Origin: Pieris napi
Lineage: Eukaryota; Arthropoda; Insecta; Lepidoptera; Pieridae
DNA length: 64,000 nucleotides
Direction: 5' to 3'
NCBI RefSeq assembly: GCF_905475465.1
Contig: NC_062239.1
Span: 6,262,001-6,326,000, forward strand
The translations under genes were made by a program, and so were the position numbers. The stretch's first letter is position 1. The number at the start of each line of letters is the position of its first letter. This document shows positions 32,563-43,448 of this stretch, one piece after another. The notes under the pieces were generated by a model. That model searched no databases. It was not told the origin of the DNA and saw nothing but the letters and a program-made list of their open reading frames with translations.

Positions 32563-32812
32563 CATGGCCTCAGATTTTTTTATCTGTTTCATGATCATTT
32601 GTTAATCTAATAGGCTAGTAGGTGATCAGCGTCCTGTGCTTGACGCCGTCGACTTTTTGGGTCTAAGGCAAGCCGGTTTCCACACGATGTTTTCTTTCAC
32701 CAAACGAATGTTAAACATAGACAGAAAGTCAATTGGTGCAAAGCTGGCGATCAAACCTACGACCTCAGGGATGAGAGTCCCACTGAAGCCACTAGTGCAT
32801 TACTGCTCTAAG
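32563..32812 (-). repeat. SINE A, minus strand
   Basis: TTAATCTAATAGGCTAGTAG, GCCGTCGACTTTTTGGGTCT and AAGCCGGTTTCC(A)CACGATG are intact. The TTCGAGCG segment is deleted and the B box has two changes. Confidence 0.8.
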
Positions 32813-33186
32813 AATTTTCTATTTCTATTTAACTTCTAAATTAATTTTTAAGCTAGCTTTTTAAGAATTTCAAACCAGAAACGCCATTTATTACTTTATA
32901 CGTAGATATAATTACCAAGTATTTATTTTTAAAGTTGTCGGTCCAGGTGCTAAAGAATTAACCTCCTTCTTTTATGTGGGTTAAAAGCGTAAGTTTCCAA
33001 AGTGTCCCTATTAGTTTTAATTTTCTATTAACAGCCCCGTCCTTGATACGGGCGATAAGGCTGCGTTCAATAAAATTAAAAAGTTGAGGGTTAATTAGTG
33101 TTGTGTGGTGCCTGGCACGACACAACACAACTTTGTGTTAGATAGACCTATGTTCTTTTAGACTAGGTCTTGATTCACCTATATTA

Positions 33187-33644
33187 GAGCGGGCGTACAC
33201 GGACTGCTCGAGCAGTTAGCGGCTGACCGACGTACACGGACCGCTCGAGCGGTCGGCGTTGACTGCTTGAGCAGTCGGTTGTTGACTGCTCGAGCAGTCT
33301 CTACCAACCGCTCGAGCAGTTGAATTTCTACCGCAGTCTAGTCATGGATTCAGACAGAGAGACACTAGACGCCGCGAGGCCAGAAGAGAAGGGAGGGGGA
33401 GGTCGTAGAGCTGTCGACTGCTCTAGAGCCGCCGACGGCTCGAGCAGTCAGTGTATGCCTCGCCACTGCTCGCGAGCGGTCGACAGCACGATGGAATTTC
33501 ATCATGTAGTTGACGGCTTGAAGCGGTCGCGACTGCTCGAGCAGTCGTGTGTACGGCAGCGAATGAATGGCTATAGTTCACCGCGCGGTCGCGGCTTCAA
33601 GCAGTCGGTCATAACTGCTTGAAGCAGTCCGTGTACGGCTGGCC
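33187..33644. mobile_element. PIF/Harbinger-type MITE with palindrome array
   Basis: Both 16-bp ends finish in CGTACACGG and are flanked by TTA (33184-33186, 33645-33647), the PIF/Harbinger target duplication. The interior holds about ten versions of a 16-bp palindrome, GACTGCTCGAGCAGTC, with TTGA, CGCG or CTAG variants at the centre. A 100-codon frame (33320-33622; MDSDRETLDAARPEEKGGGG) is open, and the part before 33430 lacks palindromes, so it may be a remnant of the parent gene's start. Confidence 0.8.
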
Positions 33645-33849
33645 TTAAGGTAAGATCGAGATGAGCGCTAAGTGTGACTTACATATGTCAAAAACGTTTT
33701 GGATTTTGACATGATTGGCAATACCCGAAAAATTGGTGACTGTTAACCTAGACTGTCAACATCCATGATCAATGAAGTCTGAAGTCCAGAATGTTTTTCT
33801 GGGAATCAAACTACGCATGTGGAAAATAAATAATGACAAATAGACGATT

Positions 33850-34170
33850 ATAGAATTTTTTGGAAAAAAATTAAAAATTCTTTGCAAAGTACACTGAAAA
33901 CAAAACATCTGAGCTTTTCTGTGTCTAAAGCTTTTTATAAAGTGAGAATATTTTCATTTAGAATGACCATTTATTGTAATATTCTAAAAATGGCGCAGCT
34001 AAAAAATTTGCCCACATGTAAAAAAATTAAAAATTATTATAGCAATGACAATTACACTTTGCAAAGATAGTAATTAAACCATTTGTGCTTTTTTGCGTCT
34101 AAAGTTTATTCATAGTGTGAGAATAGTTTATACAGAGTATTTTAAGTAATATTGAAATGTGAATATAGAA
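33850..34170 (+). repeat. Diverged tandem duplication, about 175 bp
   Basis: TTTGCAAAG... TGTGTCTAAAGCTTTTTATA...GTGAGAATA recurs about 180 bases on as TTTGCAAAG...TGCGTCTAAAGTTTATTCAT...GTGAGAATA. Old segmental duplication of unknown origin. Confidence 0.55.
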
Positions 34171-34344
34171 GTCTACAAATTACTATATCTATGACAAATA
34201 GAATAGCTGTCCCTGCAACTTGCCGCAAGTCAATTACAAAGTTTGACGAGTTCTTCGATTGCTGATACGATACCTAACACTTACAAAACTTTCGTATACA
34301 CATCAAGACTATTTTTATTTTATTTTAGGATATCAATAAAAGAG

Positions 34345-34575
34345 CAGTGTTGGCCTAGTGGCCTCAGCGTGCGACCCTCATCTGTAGGTTCGGCTCCTGT
34401 GCACTAATGGACTTTGTCTATGCGCATTTCACATTGGCTCGAACGGTGAAGGAAAACATCGTGAGGAACCGGCTTGCCTTAGACCCAAAAAGTTGACGTC
34501 GTGTATCAAGCGCAGGAGGAAACAAGTATAGATATATATCTGAGGCTGAAACCTAAAGATCATGAAAAACTTGTC
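34345..34575 (+). repeat. SINE A, plus strand
   Basis: GAGCAGTGTTGGCCTAGTGG (A box), GTAGGTTCGGCTCCTG (mutated B box), ACATTGGCTCGAACGGTGAA and CGGCTTGCCTTAGACCCA. The 3' tail is shortened. Confidence 0.8.
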
Positions 34576-34774
34576 CAACCAAGTCTAGCAACGCAGTTCT
34601 TCTACCGTAAAACGTTGTGAGATCCATGTAATACCAAGCCGGTATATTAATTCAATCTCTACTTTAGGGACCTTCTGACGTAAGCTATTACGTAATTAGC
34701 GAAATAAATTTGAAGCTTCTAGAAGCTAGAAGTGCCTTGGAGTTTTGATGATCGAAATTATACTATAATTCTTA

Positions 34775-35629
34775 GGGTCTATTTCACAATGTACGGATAA
34801 GTTCTACATAAGTTCCAAATTACCTATTTATTACTTATTGGTAGGATAAACACTATTGTTGCGTTTCACGACTGTCAGATAGTGCTATTCGTCACATAAA
34901 GTCCATCATAAGTTACTCGTATGAGTCCGATGAATGTCAAATAGCACAATTTATCTGTCTAATAATTTATATGTATATGTCAACGTAAAATTGTAAAAAC
35001 CGTTAGATTGTAATCTATCTCGCAAGATTGTAAACTGTCGAAAAATTGTGAACTCAACGTACTGCTTACAATTTAACGTATTATTATTCGGTAGATTATA
35101 ATCTATGTTATGTTGTGTTTTCAAAAACGTTCATATGTTTTCGATTTGTTTTTTTTTTATTTTGATTTTATTTTGTGATCGTTTTTTTCTAAAAGAAAAT
35201 TTTATTAATTTTTCAATTTTAATTTGTGTTTGAAGAGAAAATATTGTTATGTTTCAGATTTTTTTATTTGGAGATATTTTTTTTATTATCATATTGTGAC
35301 GTCAGAATTATTGATTACCTACTAAGTAATAAATACTAATTTTTGAAGTGCACTCATTTTATTTGACCGATACCCTTGTTTCATTCCTAACTCTATGGAC
35401 ATATAACGGTCTACTATAAAGCCGACCAATCAGCGCGCGAGGTGTTGTGAGTTCACTTCGATAGATTATAATCTACCGAATAATAATACGTTAAATTGTA
35501 AGCAGTACTTTGAGTTCACAATCTTTCGACAGTTTATAATCTCGCGAGATAGATTACAATCTAACGGTATTTACAATTTTACGTTAACATATATTATTAT
35601 ATTAAATAATGTATACATTGTGAAACAGA
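34775..35629. mobile_element. MITE with GGGTCTRTTTCACAATGTA ends
   Basis: The inverted ends are flanked by TTA on both sides (34772-34774, 35630-35632), again PIF/Harbinger-like. The left part (TACGGATAAGTTCTACATAA, TTTCACGACTGTC) is a repeat I recall from Lepidoptera. A second MITE occupies most of its length. Confidence 0.75.
34982..35585. mobile_element. Inner MITE with 125-bp TIRs, nested
   Basis: Arms 34982-35106 and 35461-35585 are inverted copies at about 95% by eye, beginning AACGTAAAATTGTAAA. Each holds AGATTGTAATCTAT and AGATTATAATCTA self-palindromes. The centre is T-rich with one GACCAATCAGCGCGCGAG patch. Being inside the preceding MITE, it inserted later. Confidence 0.8.
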
Positions 35630-35632
35630 CCC

Positions 35633-36189
35633 TTAATGTACCGGTTGAAATTAAATGAAATTTGAAATGTACCGTGTTTGTACAGTCCCTTCTTGGTATT
35701 CAGTTACCAAATTTTATTCCCAATGTTATTGAATAAGAGAAGGGAATGACACGGTCGTGCTGCTTTTTTGCTTGACTTGGCAGATTGTATCTTAAATTTC
35801 CAATACGTATGGATCTTTTTTTTTTTTTTTAAAGATTTTCGTTGTGACAAGTGTTAAATATTTCAAATAAAAAACGCTTATTTAACACGATAATCAAAAG
35901 ATATTTCGAGGAAATACCTTGTACATGTATTTATAATGGTTTGTAATTTTCTCATCATTACCGCTAATGGTGTAACTTTAAAATAATTACATAGCTTTGA
36001 AAATTACTTTGACATTAATTATGACCGTGGTCATAATTTTATATTATACTATTTTTAGTGTTTTTATTTAAAGCTTTATTTTTTATTTTGAAATTATAGA
36101 TTGTCTTACGAAAATCTTTTTCTGCGAAGCTTTTTTATATTTACATCGCATATACTACAATATTATTATTATTATTTTTTAGTTTCTCC
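35633..36189. other. No recognised feature
   Basis: AT-rich with a T run at about 35817-35832; nothing recognised. Confidence 0.5.
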
Positions 36190-36225
36190 CCTTACTTGGG
36201 TTGCCTGGAAGAGATCGTTTGTTCC
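36190..36225 (+). repeat. LINE 3' end fragment
   Basis: GGGTTGCCTGGAAGAGATCG followed by TTGTTCCC and AAGTTGCTCG; a scrap of the LINE end seen at 30350 and 47360. Confidence 0.45.
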
Positions 36226-36815
36226 CAAAGTTGCTCGTTAGGGAAACAATTAATGTTGGTTCGTAAATAACACTTTAAAGTTAATTAGTTAGTTTGACGA
36301 CGAAAAACTTCAAATACTCGTATCATCCTAAACAACAGCGAGTTTTGTAACGGCCTTTGTAATGTTTTACTTCCAATTCAAAAGCTTTATTGAACAGAAG
36401 TCTTAACTAACCACCCACAGCCCTAATGACGAAAAACAACAACCGCCGTAAAGATTTACAATTATAACGCAAATTACTTTTAGAGGACAGTGGCTCTCAA
36501 ACATTCGAATTGTAATTAACATACATTTGTAATTGTTGTCTTTAATTTTTTCGCTGATAAAAAGGTTCGCTTGCATGATAGGAAGGAAGGAAGTACTAAG
36601 TTCTTGATGGGGCTTTTAGGGTAACATTGACTACAACTTTAGGGATCTAGCTTTGATCAATTATTGTAAGCGGTTTAAGCATAAAGTGACTTGCTGGGAG
36701 AGTTTATGAGACTGTTGTTCCGGACAATTATCACCGCTGCTGCAAACATAACCATTTTGCTGACTCGCACTGTCTAGCATCAACAAGCTTCCATTCCCCT
36801 CTTACTCTGGCAGCT
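36226..36815. other. No recognised feature
   Basis: Unique sequence; no open frame or repeat recognised. Confidence 0.5.
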
Positions 36816-36885
36816 TAATACAGTGCGTCCATACTGAATGCGCGGTGACTTAGGCCTAAGGCGGGCGCGGCGAGCGGGTCGTGCG

Positions 36886-37060
36886 ATGGCCACAGTGATG
36901 CACGAGTTCTTGAAGTGCTTCAACGTATTTCAGGTGTTGCAAACTATGGACGAGGATTTGCTATTTTTACTAGACAATTCGATCCTGGGATGGGAGGTGT
37001 TGAACACTAGAGATGGTGTGCACGAAATAAATAAATACAGAGGAATATCTGGTGAATTTA
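36886..37060 (+). pseudogene. HARBI1-like transposase N-terminus
   Basis: The frame reads MDEDLLFLLDNSILGWEV, then GVHEINKYRGISGEFNIIY. The (W)VH.IN..R...GEF block is the N-terminal signature I know from insect HARBI1-type nucleases. The DDE catalytic domain that should follow is gone; the frame ends at 37083. Confidence 0.6.
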
Positions 37061-37089
37061 ATATAATATATGTATTATATTAAACTTAC

Positions 37090-37230
37090 CTTTGCTTCCA
37101 GGAAATTGTTCTTTTATTTCACTCCATACGTTTTTTATTATTGTACAATTAATGTGGTGTGGATGTTAGCTCTGTCATATAAGTGGTTTAGATTGAATGG
37201 CACTTATAAACATTTCAGTATTTTTTATTT
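37090..37230 (-). pseudogene. MADF-domain fragment with donor site
   Basis: Minus strand: TEMFISAIQSKPLI, two stops, then IIKNVWSEIKEQFPGSK up to a consensus GTAAGT donor (37089-37084). The I...V...P.LI...aW.EI pattern is a MADF (Myb/SANT-like) DNA-binding domain, the usual partner of Harbinger transposases. Its next exon is missing. Confidence 0.55.
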
Positions 37231-37742
37231 TCGAGCGACAAGACCGAACTAGTTTGTTACCCCCGCACCTGCGCCTTGGGTCGCTCGCAGATTAGGCCCG
37301 TAGTGTGGCCAGAACGCGCGGATAGGAGCAATTGAAAACTACGCCCGCTGTCTCGCTCGGTCCCGCCGCGCTAGGTTTCCGCCTCAGTCACTACAATGTG
37401 GACGTAAAGGCGCGTTTCATATGTTTGATACTTCGCTTCCGTCGTCGCGACCGCGCTAGACTCGCAGTGTGGACGTACACATAGTTTTCTCGACTCTTCC
37501 CCGGAGAGCGACCTAATTGTGAAGCGTATAGCGAATATACTATATACTATGATTTAAAAATATATTTACATTAACAGATAGCAAAAGGGTTTCTGTTAAT
37601 TTTATAAAAATCACTAAATTCTATAACAGTTTTATAATATTTTAGTTGAAATTTGGCCATGTATAAGCTATAAATAAATTAATAAATGAAGCGTTTAGAC
37701 TACAGACTTTTTAAAAATTAATTAAAATATTACATAATATAC

Positions 37743-37925
37743 TAGTGGCCTCATCCCTGAAGTCGGTGTTTAAGCCTCAGCTATGCACCGATTTCTGTCT
37801 ATACTACGCATGTACGGTGAAGGAAAATATCGTGAGGAGAAGCCGGTAGGCTCAAATCGACGAAATGTGTCAGACGTGTGATGTGAAGGCTGATCTGACT
37901 TGTTTAAAAACTATTAAAGAATTGG
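37743..37925 (+). repeat. SINE A, diverged
   Basis: TAGTGGCCTCATCCCTGA, ACGGTGAAGGAAAATATCGT and GAGAAGCCGG remain. The B box has decayed to GGTGTTTAAGCCTC. Confidence 0.6.
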
Positions 37926-38871
37926 ATTTAATCTAAGGCCAAGATCCACACCCATATAGGATTGTAGCGTCACCGTATTATTTTAGCGTTTAGTAATTCT
38001 CGGGATCAAAGGCCACGGCTCCCGGTCCATTAAAAGGCTTACGTGTGGTCAGGTCAGACACACAGAGGCCGTTTCGATACTCACAATGTTTAATGTATCG
38101 TGGAGCTCCAGCCGTAGCCTGCCCATGCACTATGCAGATACAACCCTAGGCAGTCCCACCACTCAAATTAAAAATTAGAAAAGCTTTTCTGATGTGCTTT
38201 ATAGGAAAATAAAGTACAGTTCAATACCCAAGTATGAATACTTACTTTGAAAATATCATTTATATTAGAAAACTTCAAAATCAATCATTTTAATGTTTTT
38301 ATATCGAAATTTCATATCAATATAAATCGTATTTGAGAACTGCTGGTCTAGAACTAAAATTGACGTATGTCATTAAAAGTTGGACGTCCTACGCGAAATG
38401 ACATTCATTATTTTTAAGGACCTCATAAAACAATATTACGATCTTCACTCTATACTTAAACACTGTTCCCTCCCAATTATTGACCATAACTGCCGGTTCG
38501 ATTCCCGTCAATAATTATCAGTGTTCTGACCAAACATGCTGAGCCATAAATAACTTTGACTATCTTATTTGGGTTTGGCCTTTCTGCGACACATAAAGAC
38601 TTGTCCCTTTTTAGTTTAATCCATAAAGTTAAAGCTATAAAGTATTCTATAAAACGGATTAAAACCCAGTTACTAGTTGACCACGACTACTTTAAACCTA
38701 TTCAAAATATCAAGTAAATGATAAATTCACAATTTTTTACTATGGTTTTTAAACTTTTAATGACATTAAAATTACAACCTCTGAGTTGACATTTAAGCCT
38801 TTTTTACTATTGTTTATTACTATTTTTAATCTAAAGTAGTTCAAGAACCGAGGGACCCGCAGGCTACTTGA
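37926..38871. other. No recognised gene
   Basis: Unique sequence. GCCGGTTCGATTCCCG at 38491 looks like an isolated SINE B box. Confidence 0.45.
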
Positions 38872-39030
38872 TTGTATCAGCAGAACAAAAGACTGCGCGG
38901 CCATCCACCAGCTAGGTGGACTGACGACATCGTCAAAGAGGTTGGCTCCCAGTGGATACAAAGAGGCCAGTACAGGGCGTGGTGAAGAGAAATGGAGGTG
39001 GCCTACGTGCAGAAATGGACCGAAAAATAG
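38872..39030 (+). pseudogene. RTE-type LINE ORF2 C-terminus
   Basis: The frame reads LRGHPPARWTDDIVKEVGSQ, WIQRGQYRAW, stop, REMEVAYVQKWTEK, stop. RPP.RW.DD followed by W and EAYVQ is the usual end of RTE-clade endonuclease-reverse transcriptases. One TGA replaces a Trp codon. A different subfamily from 63.0 kb. Confidence 0.75.
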
Positions 39031-40024
39031 GCTGATGACACATCCTTATCTTGGCCGGCGGCTGAAATTGGTACTACCGTCGCCATTTTGAAATGTCAGA
39101 CTGACATTGTCAGTTAGCTCTCAGTTTCATTGTGCGTACAATAAATAATTTCTACTATCTACCAAACTCTAATAAAACTCCAACTAAAATGTATTTATTT
39201 TTATTCCTTGCATTATAAATTACAATGGCAAAGTTTCGAACGGTTCTGATTGCTATGTATCTTAAAAGATATTATATTAATAGTCCAGGTAACAAAACCT
39301 ATCATATTAGTTGTTCCTAATGTTACGTCCCATTTATTTAAGCCGAGAACTGTATTTTCTAGATACTAGTACATTAGTTTATAAAGACAATTTTCAATAA
39401 TTTATTAAGTTAGCCTGCATGACTTCAAATTATTCCCCTTATTAATTTTTATTTACTGGCAATACATGACAGCGACGCTCTTACCGGCGAAGAAAAGTAT
39501 GTGGCATCTGTCAAATATGACAGTTTCATCTTTTGAAATTATTGTTTGTATTAAAATGACAGCTTCATTTCGCTACGAGAGTAGGACCTTTTTGTAGCGC
39601 TAGCTTTAATGATTGCAGCAATTTTCACTCAATTACAAGTGATATGAATTGTTTGTCTAGCGTTGAAGTTTCACTCATACCATATACGTACATAATGTAA
39701 GTAAATAACCTACTCTAATGAGCACAGGCCTACGGACGATACGTGTACGGTATAGTGATGTGCTAGGATTGCGATGATTTTATATAATATTATTTCGTCA
39801 ATGTCTACCAATTAAAAAAAGGTTTTCAAATAACATTATCAATATGTCAGAGCAATGGCATTAATGTCAGCTGTCATTGTCATTATGTCACATAGCTCAT
39901 AAATAAACCACGTCAAAGTATTTGGACGTCAACCTAAATAAGTAATCAAAATATACAGTATATTTACAATATTCTTAACATTAATAGTAATAATAATAAT
40001 TAAAAACTGATAAAATATAGAAAA
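39031..40024. other. No recognised gene
   Basis: Unique AT-rich DNA with scattered TGTCA words (39880-39900); no repeat family or frame recognised. Confidence 0.5.
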
Positions 40025-40240
40025 TTTAAACAAATTTAAAAAGTTTGGGCCCTGGGGCAGTATTTTCTTCCTGTATTGCGATACTTATTCGTCGAGTGAG
40101 GAAAGCACCGGGTCACCGGTACCAGACGCCAACGCAAATCGTTAATTAGCGCCTCTGCACTTGAACCCCACGGCCCAAGAGTCTTCACTCCAAAGGGAAC
40201 AAACATAAATTTGTAGGAAATACTCTTATGTTTCAGCCGT
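40025..40240 (-). pseudogene. IQRGNAAS-type LINE terminus, deleted copy
   Basis: Minus strand: FVPFGVKTLGPWGSSAEALI and DLRWRLV are readable. A short deletion then removes the DSTGDPRA region, and the IAIQ segment runs into degraded codons. Same family as 17651. Confidence 0.7.
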
Positions 40241-40489
40241 TTATAAAATATGACTCATTCTTCGAATAAATCATGAATCATTCCCGTTAAATGTGGATCA
40301 TTCTCAAAGCCGCATCAGTTCCAACTACAAAGTTGTGTTAATAGGCATCATAGACACAAATTTTATCACGAAAAGTTAAGTCATAAATGCAAATAAAATT
40401 AAAATATGAATTTTTATTTATATGGAATATAGTGTGTTTCATCGACTACGTCCATCCCTAGATAACACCTGTATGCGCACACGCACCCG
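40241..40489. other. No recognised feature
   Basis: Unique AT-rich sequence between a LINE fragment and a GC-rich block. Confidence 0.45.
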
Positions 40490-40560
40490 TTCATTAGGTC
40501 GCGGCGCGTGATTGTCATTTGGCCCCGCCCCTACGCGCCGCTTACACAATTATAATAATT
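40490..40560. promoter_or_regulatory. GC-box patch, possible promoter
   Basis: TTAGGTCGCGGCGCGTGATT, TTTGGCCCCGCCCC and TACGCGCCGC form a small CpG-rich block in AT-rich surroundings. No exon nearby; inference only. Confidence 0.2.
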
Positions 40561-40698
40561 CCTATCATTACAATACCCTAGAGGAACCGTGGAAATTGTT
40601 TTCGTTGTGGCAATTGTGAACTAAGGCATTTTTAGAGTGACTGTGTGGGATGTACTTAAGTCATAAAATAACGGGACAGTACAGCTAATAATTAGTAA

Positions 40699-40736
40699 TT
40701 ATTCTCTATACAACAGGCAGGTTGTATAGAGAATAA
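40699..40736. repeat. Hairpin, perfect 16-bp arms
   Basis: TTATTCTCTATACAAC (40699-40714) is inverted at 40721-40736 around AGGCAG. It lies 25 bases before the LINE fragment. Confidence 0.75.
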
Positions 40737-40761
40737 CGACAACAGTAGGTAATAGTAATAG

Positions 40762-41148
40762 AAGAGGGCTATTCGTGCAATCTATAATTTAAAATGTAGG
40801 GAATCTCTTAGAGATAAATTCAAGGAAATTAATATACTTACCTTTCCCTCGCAATATATTTATGAAAATATTATGTATGTATACAAAAATAGTGATAAGT
40901 TTACTAGAATAGAACATACGCACAATGTTAATACACGGAACAAACGCAGGCTGCAATTTCCCCGTACTAGACTATCTAAAGTTAGTAATTCTTTTTTGGG
41001 GAAAGGGATACTCTTCTTTAATAAAATCCCAGAGGCTCTTTTATCACTGCCTTTCAATAAATTTAAGAAATGTATTAAAGAAAAGCTGTGTAAAAAGGCT
41101 TACTATAAAGTCAACGATTATCTAGTTGATAAAAGGGCCTGGGACTAG
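40762..41148 (+). pseudogene. Jockey/CR1-like ORF2 C-terminus
   Basis: 128 open codons: KRAIRAIYNLKCRESLRDKF, INILTFPSQYIYENIM, NTRNKRRLQFP, FLGKGILFFNKIPEALLSLP and FKKCIKEKLCKKAYYK to a natural stop. This is the tail after the reverse-transcriptase domain in Jockey/CR1-like insect LINEs (RAI..IY.L..R...; YNKIP; FK..L...AYY). The upstream RT is missing, so the copy is 5'-truncated but this part is undamaged. Confidence 0.8.
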
Positions 41149-41390
41149 TGCTAGACAGGTTACTTCTAATTATTTGTTTTAAATAAGTGTTGTTTGATGA
41201 TTTGCTGTTTTAAAACAGTACCGAGAGTTTTTTACGCCGGCTTTTTCTCTCGGCCTACACCCTCTGTCTTCTTTGCCGATGAGTAGGGATGCCTTCAAAT
41301 TTAATGACGTGGAATAAGTGATACATGTATCTTATGTTCCATAATAAACATATTTTATTTTATTTTATTTTATTTTTATTTTTAGTAATG
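41149..41390 (+). repeat. 3' UTR and (TTTTA)n tail of that LINE
   Basis: Includes CTCTCGGCCTACACCC and ATGAGTAGGGATGCC, then TTATGTTCCATAATAAAC and a TTTTA repeat at about 41348-41390, the usual simple-repeat tail. Confidence 0.7.
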
Positions 41391-41909
41391 TGGTCTCAGT
41401 TTCTGCACTTAGACGCACATTTGGTTCGTTGGCAAACTAAGCCAGCCTTGCTCTTTTAAAGGGCATTTAGGTTTAACGCGACCTCACTGCTTCGTATTCG
41501 GGGATTTCTGCTCGTTAGGAAACCACTGCCACGCATTCCAGGACTATGTAGGTAACTGATTTCTCTGCGCGGAAATAGCCTCTGCACAAGTGCTAGGGTA
41601 ATAACTGAAGGTCTATACAGAAACGCACTAGTCAGTTATCCGTTGCCGGGTTTCCTGAGGTCTTCTACGCATTTAATATAAGCAATCTCTTGGCTTTACT
41701 ATAGTATTTTGGTATCTTATTAAAATATATTTAATAAATAAGACTTTTCATTTTATTAATTCTTATAATAATAACAGGAGAATATAAAAGAAGACAAAGG
41801 ACGATCTTACCGATAAAAAAATACCAAAACAAAAATAAAATACAGAACTTAATCTTAAAAACTTAGCTAACTATTTAATCATATTTAAAGTAACATTTGC
41901 CTTAACTAA
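41391..41909. other. No recognised gene
   Basis: 41400-41680 is less AT-rich and may be old repeat DNA, but I cannot match it to a family. Confidence 0.4.
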
Positions 41910-42095
41910 TTATAGATTTAAGTTGGCGCCTGGTAGATAGTACCGGTGACCCTAGAGCTGGTGCTTTTCTCGCTTAACGAATAAGTATCGCAATACAGCG
42001 AGGAAATGCTGCCAGCGTTAAAGGTACACTGCCACAGGGACCAAACTTTTTAAATTTATTTTAATTTTTAAAGTTAGTTAAGAAAATTGTAAATA
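41910..42095 (+). pseudogene. IQRGNAAS-type LINE terminus, third copy
   Basis: WRLVDSTGDPRAGAFLA, then a nonsense TAA in place of CAA, then RISIAIQRGNAASVKGTLPQ and GPN. The 3' UTR (TTAAGAAAATTGTAAATACTG) matches 52400. Confidence 0.8.
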
Positions 42096-42186
42096 CTGTG
42101 TATTTGTGTGTTGGAATTAACGATTTTTAAACTCTTTTTAATTCAAAATGACACGCAAACGTCGCTATTTTTATTTGCATTTATAT

Positions 42187-42530
42187 TAGGTTGGGGAAAA
42201 AGTCTTTTCGCATTATACTATGTATGAACTTGTAATAAAATCTATTTGGCTATACTATATGTATTTGCCTGTTTTTGTTATCATTGAAAGTTGAGATTTT
42301 AAAGAAGATAATTCCAAATTCATATTAGGATAATGTGTGATTTTTATTTATTTTTCGTACCGTCAAGATAAGTGAATCTAATGAAGAAATTCGATACATT
42401 TTAAAATTTTACTACAAAAAAGGTAAAAATGCAACGCAAGCCGCGAAAAAAATTTGCGATGTTTATGGACCTATTGCAGTGTCTGTGAGGGTAGCACAAT
42501 TTTGGTTTAAGCTTTTTCAATAAATTTTTT
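42187..42530 (+). mobile_element. Mariner fragment, 5' end and HTH
   Basis: Starts TTAGGTTGGGGAAAAAGTCT, a mariner inverted-repeat end, after TATA. The frame near 42370 reads SESNEEIRYILKFYYKKGKN, ATQAAKKICDVYGPIAVSVR and VAQFWFKLF, the N-terminal helix-turn-helix of mariner transposases. The catalytic domain and right end are deleted. No initiator Met in frame. Confidence 0.85.
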
Positions 42531-43217
42531 TCAAATTTATTTTTTGATTTTTTTTTGACCATTGATTCTGATATTATTGTTGATTACGACAAAATAAATA
42601 TATATAGATAATAGAGCTCCAATATACACGAATGAAATCTATCACGGAAACCCTAAAATAATTAACATGCCAATATAAATCCGTTAACTCCAATCACAAA
42701 TAGCTCAAAAACAAAGATTACACTGTTATCACAAATTACGTCTTAATCCCATTAAGAATGTGAAGCTAAATTACACTTTATCCAATTGAAATAAAATTCA
42801 AAATTCAATGAATACTAGTCTTAAAATGTCCCTATGTCGCAATAAGGTTGAAAATTACCAAGATGGGTCGTGAAGTCGGAGGAGGCAATTTGGTTGCCAT
42901 TAAGAAGTCTTACATGTCATTATCTAGGGCACATAGCGTGAACACCAATTGTGCAATGTAATGGTTCTTTTGTCTTTGGTGTCGTTCTCAGCGAATGCTT
43001 CTGTAATCACTGGCTGTCTACAGATTGACGTACGTTTTGGGTTGAATGAATTTTAACTGTATTTAATTAGAAAGATTTGCAAATGGTGGATGAAAGCGAC
43101 ATTGAAGCATGGTATACAACTAAATATTGAAGCCGGGATCCCAATCGCTATTGGGTAGAGTAGTTTTACATTATATTTATTAGAGCAAGAAAGTAATAAT
43201 CGAAAAAGAAAAAAACG
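42531..43217. other. No recognised feature
   Basis: Unique AT-rich DNA; nothing recognised. Confidence 0.5.
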
Positions 43218-43448
43218 ATTTAGAAGGTGGAAATACTAACGTCACATTGGCCGCATTTGTGATGGCAGATGAGTCAAAAAGACCCTTACTTGGAAGGGCC
43301 CAGTGGGAAGAAGAAAGAGAGGATGCCCACCGAAAACTTGGGAAGATGATATAAAAGGGATAGCGGGGAAAAACTGGAAAATTGTCGCATCAAATAGGGA
43401 TAAGTGGAAGAATCTGGAGGAGGCCTTCACTCCATCGGAGGTCGAGTA

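Larger units (their letters stand above)
36816..37500. mobile_element. PIF/Harbinger transposon remnant
   Basis: Holds the start of a HARBI1-like nuclease (plus strand) and part of a MADF-type protein (minus strand), the two-gene content of PIF/Harbinger elements in animals. The ends share GCGTCCAYACTG-type words (36822 on; inverse CAGTGTGGACGTACAC at 37472), and the right 240 bases are GC-rich with GTGTGGAC/GTGTGGCC motifs. The exact ends and duplication are not resolved. Most of both genes is deleted. Confidence 0.6.

Noticed and set aside
33187..33644. CRISPR-like array of short repeats
   Set aside because: The units are palindromes with irregular spacing in a eukaryotic MITE with TTA duplications; no uniform spacers, no cas genes.
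36838..37083. Host gene start in a GC-rich island
   Set aside because: The codons match a HARBI1-like transposase start and the neighbour is a MADF relic, so it is a transposon fragment.
43242..43430. Minus-strand frame with FHLSLFDATIFQFFPA, repeated at 63729-63938
   Set aside because: It is the antisense shadow of the RTE ORF2 C-terminus; similarity between copies reflects the LINE.
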